A stretch of 14,798 nt of DNA from an uncultured Collinsella sp. (lineage in GTDB: Bacteria > Actinomycetota > Coriobacteriia > Coriobacteriales > Coriobacteriaceae). The position numbers and the translations under genes are program-made. Location: NCBI GenBank assembly GCA_934654765.1, contig CAKUGX010000041.1, forward strand, positions 1-14,798, written 5' to 3'. Below are positions 6,568 to 12,671 of this stretch, one piece after another; positions within the stretch are counted from its first letter, which is position 1, and each line of letters opens with the position of its first letter. Below the pieces are notes generated by a model that was not told where the DNA came from, ran no database searches, and saw nothing but the letters and a program-made list of their open reading frames with translations.

Positions 6568-7443
6568 ATGACGGCTGCTGCGGCTATGGAGCCCACGGAG
6601 CTTGAGGAACTCACGGAAGCGCAGGCCGAGGCCGCGCACGAGCGCGAAGTTGGGGATGCGACTCGCCCCACGGCAGAGGACCTTGCTGCCTCGCCGACGC
6701 GCATCGATGTGGAGGGCCTCGACCTGTTCTATGGCGACCATCATGCGCTCAAGGACGTGTCCATCAAGATCCGCGACAAGCAGATTACCTCGTTTATCGG
6801 GCCTTCTGGTTGCGGCAAGTCGACGCTGCTGCGCTGCTTTAACCGCATGAACGATAGCATCAAGGATTGTCGTATCGAGGGCAAGATTGCGCTCGACGGC
6901 CAGGATATCCTGGGCGATTACGATATCTGCCGCCTGCGTCAGCGCGTGGGCATGGTGTTCCAGCGCCCCAATCCGTTTCCTATGAGCATCTACGACAACG
7001 TTGCCTATGGCCCTCGCGGCATGGGCGTGCGCGATCGCGTTGTGCTTGACGAGCTGGTCGAGGACTCCCTGCGCCGCGCCGCATTGTGGGACGAGGTTAA
7101 GGACAAGCTCAAGGAGTCGGGCCTGGGTCTTTCGGGCGGACAGCAGCAGCGCCTGTGTATCGCCCGTGCGCTGGCCGTGCAGCCCGACATCCTGCTGATG
7201 GATGAGCCCACGAGCGCCCTCGACCCTGTGTCGACGCTGGTGGTTGAGCAGCTGGCCTGCGAGCTCAAGGAGACCTGCACGTTGGTAGTCGTTACGCACA
7301 ACATGCAGCAGGCCGCGCGCATTTCCGACTCGGTCGCGTTCTTTTTGCTGGGCGAGCTGGTAGAGCATGCGCCTACCGCGCAGCTCTTTAAGAATCCGAC
7401 CGATCCGCGTACAGCGGATTATTTGACGGGCCGTTTTGGCTGA
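6568..7443 (+). CDS. pstB: Phosphate ABC transporter ATP-binding protein PstB
   Basis: This ATPase energises phosphate import through the PstC-PstA channel. From the ATG at 6568 (GGAGG 8 bases before it; an in-frame ATG at 6553 has no such site) it has 291 residues. Visible motifs are Walker [10 protein letters not shown] (78-86), Q-loop Q132 in [10 protein letters not shown], signature LSGGQQQR (188-195), Walker B ILLMDEP (208-214) and the switch histidine in [10 protein letters not shown] (H244). The sequence [18 protein letters not shown] is characteristic of PstB. About 45 Glu/Ala-rich residues precede the usual start of the fold, making it longer than the common 250-260 residues. The permease and binding-protein genes are not next to it. 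It is followed after 64 bases by a PhoP/PhoR-type pair in the same direction, without an obvious terminator. Confidence 0.95.
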   Translation: MTAAAAMEPTELEELTEAQAEAAHEREVGDATRPTAEDLAASPTRIDVEGLDLFYGDHHALKDVSIKIRDKQITSFIGPSGCGKSTLLRCFNRMNDSIKDCRIEGKIALDGQDILGDYDICRLRQRVGMVFQRPNPFPMSIYDNVAYGPRGMGVRDRVVLDELVEDSLRRAALWDEVKDKLKESGLGLSGGQQQRLCIARALAVQPDILLMDEPTSALDPVSTLVVEQLACELKETCTLVVVTHNMQQAARISDSVAFFLLGELVEHAPTAQLFKNPTDPRTADYLTGRFG

Positions 7444-7507
7444 TACCGTCTAGTACAGGCGCCTTTAGGGTTAAGATGCGGTCATACCGGCCGCAAAGGG
7501 GTTCAAC

Positions 7508-8236
7508 ATGATCTATTACGTCGAGGACGATGACAACATCAGGGATTTGACGGTCTATGCTCTGCGCAAGCAGGGGATCGAGGCCGAGGGCTTTTCGTGC
7601 GATGGCGAGTTTAAAGCTGCCGTGGCGCGACGGGTGCCCGATGCCGTGCTGCTCGACATCATGCTGCCCGATACCGACGGCCTGGCGATCATGCGTCGCC
7701 TGCGCGCCGATCGCCTGACGGCGACGGTGCCCATCATGATGCTCACCGCCAAGGACACCGAGCTCGACAAGGTCATGGCGCTCGACGGCGGTGCCGATGA
7801 CTATCTGACCAAGCCGTTTTCGCTCATGGAGCTCGCGAGCCGCTGCCGTGCGCTGCTCCGTCGCGGCGGTATGGTCAAGCAGGCGAGCGATGTACTTAGC
7901 GTGGGCGATATCGTGCTTTCGCCCAGCCACCGCGAGGTAACCGTTGTCGGTGAGCCGCTTAAGCTCACGCTACGCGAGTTCGACCTGCTCGAGTACCTTA
8001 TGCGCAAGCCCGGTGTGGTCTTTACCCGCGAATCGCTGCTGCAGAGCGTGTGGGGTTGGGATTTTGACGGCGGTTCGCGTACTGTCGACGTCCACGTACA
8101 GACGCTTCGCCAAAAGCTCGGTGAGCATGCGAGCGCTATCGAGACCGTGCGCGGCGTGGGTTATCGCCTGGCTGAGCCTTCGGCCGGCGACGATGCCGAA
8201 GGCGCCGGCGTTGCGGCTAGCGCGCCCGAGGAGTAA
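7508..8236 (+). CDS. PhoP/PhoB-like response regulator (OmpR family)
   Basis: The 242-residue protein has a receiver domain (about 1-118) with D7-D8, phosphoacceptor D50 in LLDIMLP, T80 and K102 of TKPF. The winged-helix domain (about 127-222) has recognition helix region GSRTVDVHVQTLRQKLG at 188-204 and ends its fold with VRGVGYRL. A loose 20-residue acidic/Ala tail follows. ATG 7508 is preceded by AAAGGGG (7495-7501). Its kinase gene starts 3 bases after its stop. Given pstB upstream, control of the phosphate regulon is the likely role, but many OmpR-family regulators look alike, so phoP is an inference and I give no symbol. Confidence 0.94.
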   Translation: MIYYVEDDDNIRDLTVYALRKQGIEAEGFSCDGEFKAAVARRVPDAVLLDIMLPDTDGLAIMRRLRADRLTATVPIMMLTAKDTELDKVMALDGGADDYLTKPFSLMELASRCRALLRRGGMVKQASDVLSVGDIVLSPSHREVTVVGEPLKLTLREFDLLEYLMRKPGVVFTRESLLQSVWGWDFDGGSRTVDVHVQTLRQKLGEHASAIETVRGVGYRLAEPSAGDDAEGAGVAASAPEE

Positions 8237-8239
8237 CCC

Positions 8240-9664
8240 GTGGTTTTCGCCCCTCAGGGAAAGCGCACGCTGTCGCACCGTGTGTTTGTGACGATTTTTA
8301 TCTGCGCCATGACGGTCATCTTGGCGTTTACGGTGTTGGGTGCATTCTTTGTGCAAAATACCCTGGCAGATGCCACGAGCGCCAACCTTTCGCAGGAAAC
8401 TGAGCTCATCGCCGCCGCCCTCAACGAGCAGCAGGAGCCTATTGCGTTCTTGCGCAGCCTCGATCGCGAGGATTTGCGTATCACTTTGATCAACAATGAT
8501 GGATCGGTTGCTTACGACAACGAGGCCTCGCCCTCTATGCTGCCCAACCACAGCGATCGTCCCGAGGTCGCCGAGGCTTTCGAGAACGGCGCGGGCTCCG
8601 CGGAGCGTTCGAGCTCTACGCTCGACGAAATTATGCTGTACCGCGCCGTCCGGCTCGATAACGGTCAAGTTGTTCGCTTGGCGCAAGCCCAACCTGGCGT
8701 TGGGGCGATTTTGCTCTCGCTCGTGGCGCCGATGCTGCTTATTGCGGCGGCAGGTGCGGTGCTCTCATTTTTTATGGCACGTCGCGAGTCCCGCGCTATT
8801 ATCGCGCCACTGCAAGAGGTCGATCTGGACCACCCGCGCCGTAGCTATGAGCATGCCTATGCCGAGATGGTCCCCATGCTGGAACGTATCGAATCGCAAC
8901 GACAGGAGCTCAAGCGCCAGATGGCGGTGCTGGCCGATAACGACCGTATGCGCCGTGAGTTTACGGCCAACATTACCCACGAGCTCAAGACGCCGCTTAC
9001 GGCTATCTCGGGTTATGCCGAGCTTATCGCGAACGGTATGGTCGAGGGCGAGGACGACCTGCGCATCTTTGGCGGTCGTATCTATCGCGAGGCGGGCCGT
9101 CTGGCGGCACTCGTCAACGACATCCTTACGTTGTCCAACTTGGATGAGGCTGAGCGCGCGACCGAAGGCGAGGCGGTGCCGATTGGGTCCACGGAGCCCA
9201 TCGAGCTCTCGCGAGCCATTTCGACGGTGGAACAGCGTCTTGAGCAGGTCGCCCGTCAGGCAAACGTGACGATAGGCCATGAGGCGCAGCCCGTGGTCAT
9301 CGAAGGCGTATCGCGTCTGATTGACGAACTCATCTATAACCTGGCGAGCAACGCCATCCGCTATAACCGACCCGGTGGTACGGTGACGCTTACGTGCGGG
9401 ACCAACGACGGGGGCCATCCGTTCCTTGCGGTTGCCGACACAGGAATTGGCATTGCGCCCGAGGAGCAGGGCAAGGTGTTCGAGCGTTTCTACCGCGTAG
9501 ACAAGAGTCGATCAAAGGCACGCGGTGGAACGGGCCTGGGTCTGGCGATCGTTAAACATGCCGCCCTATATCATCACGCCACCATCGACCTATCGAGTAA
9601 GCTGGGCGAGGGGACTACCATCACGGTAACGTTTCCCGTGCAGCAGGATGCGTCGTTCGCATAG
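8240..9664 (+). CDS. PhoR-like sensor histidine kinase
   Basis: GTG 8240 is used: the ribosome binding site GAGGAG (8228-8233) lies inside the last codons of the regulator gene, so the two are translationally coupled. The 474-residue protein has membrane helices at about 14-38 and 156-178 around an extracellular domain of some 115 residues, whose core (RITLINNDGSVAYDNE, later LYRAVRLDNGQVVRLA) looks like the PAS-like sensor fold common in PhoR and related kinases. No clear HAMP domain is visible after the second helix. The phosphoacceptor is H247 in ITHELKTPL. The ATPase domain shows the N box (N367, N371), DTGIGI (400-405), the F box FERFYRVD and GGTGLGLAI (429-437). It should act on the regulator encoded upstream. 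Confidence 0.95.
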   Translation: MVFAPQGKRTLSHRVFVTIFICAMTVILAFTVLGAFFVQNTLADATSANLSQETELIAAALNEQQEPIAFLRSLDREDLRITLINNDGSVAYDNEASPSMLPNHSDRPEVAEAFENGAGSAERSSSTLDEIMLYRAVRLDNGQVVRLAQAQPGVGAILLSLVAPMLLIAAAGAVLSFFMARRESRAIIAPLQEVDLDHPRRSYEHAYAEMVPMLERIESQRQELKRQMAVLADNDRMRREFTANITHELKTPLTAISGYAELIANGMVEGEDDLRIFGGRIYREAGRLAALVNDILTLSNLDEAERATEGEAVPIGSTEPIELSRAISTVEQRLEQVARQANVTIGHEAQPVVIEGVSRLIDELIYNLASNAIRYNRPGGTVTLTCGTNDGGHPFLAVADTGIGIAPEEQGKVFERFYRVDKSRSKARGGTGLGLAIVKHAALYHHATIDLSSKLGEGTTITVTFPVQQDASFA

Positions 9665-9691
9665 CGGCGCGACACAATAGTCATTGACGTT

Positions 9692-9728
9692 AACGCCGCA
9701 TCGCTATACGCGTGCGGCGTTGTTGTTG
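9692..9728 (+). terminator. Probable terminator after the PhoR-like gene
   Basis: AACGCCGCA (9692-9700) pairs perfectly with TGCGGCGTT (9713-9721) around a 12-base loop that can itself form CGC/GCG. The tract after it is TGTTGTTG rather than pure T, so termination may be partial. It lies 27 bases after the stop codon. Confidence 0.6.
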
Positions 9729-9753
9729 CGCAATTTTACCGTCGTAGCTTTTG

Positions 9754-9804
9754 TTTTTACTGGAGAGGCTGTTTCTTATGTATAGAGTTTGGTCTCAGTA
9801 AAAA
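9754..9804. repeat. 51-bp inverted repeat before the polysaccharide module
   Basis: TTTTTACT (9754-9761) is mirrored by AGTAAAAA (9797-9804), and GAGA (9763-9766) by TCTC (9793-9796), leaving only G9762 unpaired. That gives 12 bp of arm around a 26-base centre. No T-run follows in either direction, so it is not a standard terminator. The right arm overlaps the predicted promoter listed next. Confidence 0.7.
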
Positions 9805-9817
9805 GATGCGATAACAT
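9789..9817 (+). promoter_or_regulatory. Predicted promoter of the wzz-kinase-phosphatase genes
   Basis: TTGGTC (9789-9794) and TAACAT (9812-9817) are 17 bases apart, placing a start near 9824 and a leader of about 40 bases. Just there lies GACA-GTTT-TGTC (9821-9832), a short inverted repeat. Both boxes are only moderate matches. Confidence 0.4.
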
Positions 9818-9864
9818 ACGGACAGTTTTGTCAATACGAACTGGGGAACTGAAAGGCAAGCTGC

Positions 9865-10521
9865 ATGACCCTTCTCGAATTGTTCCAGCTGCTCAAAAAG
9901 CATCTCAAGCTGGTCATCACCCTTCCGGTGGTTTGTGCGATCGCCATGGGCATCGTGTCCTTTGTTGCGATGGACAACACCTATACCGCGACGACGAGCA
10001 TGTACATTCTCGCCAAGACCGACGATAGCGGTCAGATGAGCTACAACGACCTCTCGGCGAGCCAGATGCTCTCCAACGATATCGCCACGCTGCTCGACAG
10101 TGATAGCGTTAAGGGCGGCGCCGCCAAAGAGCTCGGCCTTGCTGACCTGGATGACTATAAGGTCTCCGTTTCCTCCGAGACCACGACGCGTGTCATCACC
10201 CTTTCGGTCACGGGCACCGATGCCAAGGAGACGGCTGAGGTTGCCAAGGCCATGGCCAGCTCGGTGAGTACGGTCGCCCAGAACGTCGGCGCTGCCCAGA
10301 GCATCAACGTTATCGACGAGGCCAAGACCCCCGAGGTCCCCAGCGGTCCCAAGCGCATGCTGTACGTTGCCGTCGCGTTCCTCGCGGGCATCTTTATCGC
10401 AGTTGCCTATGTCGTCTTGGCAGACATGCTCAACACCCGCATCCGCGGTGCTGAAGAGGCAGAAGAGCTCCTGGGTATTCCCGTTGTTGGCCGAATTCCG
10501 GCTATGAAAGGTGGTAAATAG
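9865..10521 (+). CDS. Wzz/CpsC-type polysaccharide co-polymerase and kinase activator
   Basis: The 218-residue membrane protein has helices at about 16-36 and 166-186 flanking an extracellular coiled region, the layout of chain-length determinant proteins. Before the second helix it has the Pro-rich segment PEVPSGPKR (157-164), as in this family. The cytoplasmic C-terminus ends in LLGIPVVGRIP, the stretch that in CapA/CpsC proteins contacts and activates the partner tyrosine kinase. ATG 9865 follows GAAAGG (9851-9856) by 8 bases. The kinase gene begins 2 bases after its stop, so the split membrane-adaptor plus kinase design of Gram-positive bacteria applies. It would control length or export of a capsule or exopolysaccharide, but no biosynthesis gene is in view. 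Confidence 0.9.
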   Translation: MTLLELFQLLKKHLKLVITLPVVCAIAMGIVSFVAMDNTYTATTSMYILAKTDDSGQMSYNDLSASQMLSNDIATLLDSDSVKGGAAKELGLADLDDYKVSVSSETTTRVITLSVTGTDAKETAEVAKAMASSVSTVAQNVGAAQSINVIDEAKTPEVPSGPKRMLYVAVAFLAGIFIAVAYVVLADMLNTRIRGAEEAEELLGIPVVGRIPAMKGGK

Positions 10522-10523
10522 GC

Positions 10524-11261
10524 ATGGCTAAGGCAAAGAACACCGATAAGCTCGTTGTACAGAATGCCGCCAAGACCCTTCTGGCCAACATCCGCTTTGC
10601 GAGCGTGGATGATCCCATTCGTACCATCACCGTTACGTCCTCGATTCCCAACGAGGGCAAGTCTACGGTTTCCATCAACCTTGCTCAGGCAATCGCCACG
10701 AGCGGCAAGTCCGTGCTCCTGGTCGAGGCCGATATGCGCCGCAGGTCCCTTTCCGATATGCTCGGCGTTCGTTCGCGCGGCGGACTTTACGCGGTCCTGT
10801 CCGAGCAGATCTCCATCGACCAGGCGATCGTCGAGACGGGCCAGAAGAACTTCTACTTCCTCGATGCCGAGCCGCACATTCCCAATCCTGCCGACATCAT
10901 CGTCTCCCATCGTTTTTCCAAGCTGGTAAAGGCGCTGTCTGCTAAGTTCCAGTACGTTATCTTCGACGCTCCTCCGGTTGGCACCTTCATCGATGCTGCC
11001 GAGATCGCCAGCCTGACTGACGGTACGCTGTTCGTGGTGCGCGAGGACTTTACCAAGCGCGAGGAAGCACTCAACGCCATCGGTCAGCTCAAGAAGTCCG
11101 AGAAGGTCAAGCTCATCGGTACCGTTATGAACTACTGCGAGACCGAGACCAGCGAGTATTACTATTCTTACTACACCAAGGACGGTAAGAAGGTAAAGAA
11201 GGGCTCTGGCGATCAGGGCGCTTCTAAAAAGGGTATCTTCACCAACCGAGCAAACGTTTAG
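10524..11261 (+). CDS. Bacterial tyrosine kinase (BY-kinase, CpsD/CapB type)
   Basis: The 245-residue cytoplasmic protein has the three nucleotide motifs of BY-kinases: Walker A SSIPNEGKSTV (39-49, K46), Walker A' LLVEADMRR (65-73) and Walker B VIFDAPP (145-151). A tyrosine cluster EYYYSYY at 211-217 is the likely autophosphorylation site. It is followed by a basic tail of about 28 residues, so the cluster is not at the very C-terminus as it is in many relatives. ATG 10524 comes 2 bases after the co-polymerase gene; spacing to the upstream GGTGG is adequate. In this family the kinase cycles with its membrane activator and a cognate phosphatase, here encoded 17 bases downstream. Confidence 0.93.
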   Translation: MAKAKNTDKLVVQNAAKTLLANIRFASVDDPIRTITVTSSIPNEGKSTVSINLAQAIATSGKSVLLVEADMRRRSLSDMLGVRSRGGLYAVLSEQISIDQAIVETGQKNFYFLDAEPHIPNPADIIVSHRFSKLVKALSAKFQYVIFDAPPVGTFIDAAEIASLTDGTLFVVREDFTKREEALNAIGQLKKSEKVKLIGTVMNYCETETSEYYYSYYTKDGKKVKKGSGDQGASKKGIFTNRANV

Positions 11262-11278
11262 TTGATTAAGGCCGACCT

Positions 11279-11929
11279 ATGCGTGACATTCATTGCCATA
11301 TCTTGCCGGGTGTAGACGACGGCGCCGCCGATCTCGATGAGAGCCTGGCGATGCTCGAGGCTGCCAAGCGGGCCGGTGTAACCAGAATCGTTTGCACTCC
11401 GCACTGCCGCGATCCCTATTTTGACTACGACAAGATGTGGGATGCTTTTGAGCTGCTACGTGATAACGCTGATGGTTTTCCGCTCCAGATGGGCTTTGAG
11501 GTCAACCATCGTAAGCTTGTCGAGCTTGGCATTGATGCCGCGGAGCACCTGCATTTCGATGGGACCAATGAGTTTCTGCTCGAGCTTTCGACGCATGCCG
11601 ATGCGTATGCGTTTAGAGAGTACGAGAACACGATTTACGATTTGCAGTGCCTTGGCTACCAGGTGATCATTGCCCACCCTGAGCGTTATCGCGCGGTCCA
11701 AAAGGATGTGAGCGTGGCGGAGCGCCTGGTCGATATGGGTTGTAAGCTGCAGGCTTCGGCGGACTTTATTGCCGGCGGTCGTTTCGGTCGCGAGAAAAAG
11801 CCCGCGCAGCGCCTGTTCGATCAGAACCTGTACAGCTTTATCGCGAGCGATGCCCATAACGTGGGTCATTACGACTGCCTGGCAAAGGCTCGCGCGAAGT
11901 TCAGCGTGCGCGGAGCTCATTTTCGCTAA
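11279..11929 (+). CDS. Tyrosine-protein phosphatase, PHP family (CpsB/CapC/YwqE type)
   Basis: The 216-residue protein begins MRDIHCHILPGVDDGA, the hallmark of manganese-dependent CpsB-type phosphatases. Likely metal ligands are H5, H7, D13, H42 in CTPH, E74 in GFEV, H133 in IAHPER, and D191 and H193 in SDAH; all are present, so it should be active. It would dephosphorylate the tyrosine kinase encoded just upstream and so reset the polysaccharide control cycle. ATG 11279 follows TAAGG (11267-11271) by 7 bases. At 216 residues it is slightly shorter than the usual 240-255, with the shortfall apparently at the C-terminus after SDAHNVGHYD. Confidence 0.92.
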   Translation: MRDIHCHILPGVDDGAADLDESLAMLEAAKRAGVTRIVCTPHCRDPYFDYDKMWDAFELLRDNADGFPLQMGFEVNHRKLVELGIDAAEHLHFDGTNEFLLELSTHADAYAFREYENTIYDLQCLGYQVIIAHPERYRAVQKDVSVAERLVDMGCKLQASADFIAGGRFGREKKPAQRLFDQNLYSFIASDAHNVGHYDCLAKARAKFSVRGAHFR

Positions 11930-11968
11930 AATCTGTCCCTAACGTTCGCATTGAATGAAGGGGCAGCC

Positions 11969-12469
11969 ATGGATATCCAACTTAAGACGGGATGCTTTGA
12001 AGACGCGGCGCTGGTGCGCCGCGTCGTTTTTATGGATGAGCAGGGCTACGAGAATGAGTTTGACGCTATCGACGAGGATCCGAACTGCATTCATGTGACG
12101 CTCTATGTAGACGGCGAGCTTGCCGGTTGCTCGCGCGCGTTTCCCGAAGAGCTTGAGCGCGCGGCTGACGCAGAGGCTCCGGTGTCGCCGGCGTGCGACT
12201 TGGACGAAGGCGTCGCGGCGGGGGAGACCTACATTATGGGGCGCGTGGCTGTGCTGCCGAGCATGCGCCGTCGCGGTCTGGCGAGCAAGATTGTCGAGGC
12301 CAGTGATACGTGCGCGCGTGATGCCGGCGCCAAGCTCATTAAGCTGCATGCGCAGGAATACGTGCTGCCGCTCTATGCCAAGGCGGGCTACACGCAGATT
12401 GCCCCGGTGGACTACGAAGACGAGGGCCAGCCCCATGTTTGGATGGCCAAGCGCGTAGATGGCAGATAG
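11969..12469 (+). CDS. GNAT-family N-acetyltransferase
   Basis: ATG 11969 is preferred because GAAGGGG (11957-11963) lies 5 bases before it; a TTG at 11951 in the same frame lacks a site. The 166-residue protein has the acetyl-CoA-binding motif VAVLPSMRRRGLASKIV (93-109, with R-R-G-L-A) and the typical C-terminal YAKAGY (136-141). The N-terminal FMDEQGYENEFDAIDEDPNCIH resembles the ElaA/YjcF-type subgroup. The substrate cannot be read from the sequence. It starts 39 bases after the phosphatase gene and may be read from the same transcript, but nothing links their functions. Confidence 0.88.
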   Translation: MDIQLKTGCFEDAALVRRVVFMDEQGYENEFDAIDEDPNCIHVTLYVDGELAGCSRAFPEELERAADAEAPVSPACDLDEGVAAGETYIMGRVAVLPSMRRRGLASKIVEASDTCARDAGAKLIKLHAQEYVLPLYAKAGYTQIAPVDYEDEGQPHVWMAKRVDGR

Positions 12470-12507
12470 GGACGTTCCTTTCCTGCCGGCAGTCGGGGAC
12501 ACTCCTT
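12469..12507. repeat. Dispersed-repeat-like palindromic unit
   Basis: GGGACGTTCCTT (12469-12480) and GGGACACTCCTT (12496-12507), differing at two positions, flank the perfect palindrome CTGCCGGCAG (12483-12492). The first copy begins in the stop codon of the acetyltransferase gene. It resembles short intergenic repeats I recall from Collinsella genomes, but that is memory only. Confidence 0.5.
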
Positions 12508-12616
12508 GGCAATTGGCGCATCAGAGCGTTTGGACATACAGTTTTTCGATTCCGTATGTATATATGCGCGCTAATGGGTTATAAAATCTAAGTCTGGACA
12601 TAGCAGGTCTGCGATG
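12508..12616 (+). promoter_or_regulatory. AT-rich promoter region of htpG
   Basis: The stretch has two possible -10 boxes, TATATA at 12559-12564 and TATAAA at 12580-12585, and ACATAC/GTATGT (12534-12539 with 12554-12559) as an inverted repeat. No -35 box stands at a proper distance from either. TGGACATA occurs at 12531-12538 and again at 12594-12601. I see no CIRCE element or HspR-type HAIR site. Confidence 0.35.
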
Positions 12617-12641
12617 CGGCTCGGGCAACCGGGCCGTTTTT
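12617..12641 (+). terminator. Terminator-like hairpin inside the htpG leader
   Basis: CGGCTCGG (12617-12624) pairs with CCGGGCCG (12629-12636) around a GCAA loop with one G-U pair, followed by TTTTT. It lies only 30 bases before the htpG start. Either it ends transcripts coming from the acetyltransferase gene, with the htpG promoter located within or beyond it, or it attenuates htpG. Confidence 0.75.
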
Positions 12642-12671
12642 GCGGACGGGGGTAGCGCGAAAGGACTGCAC

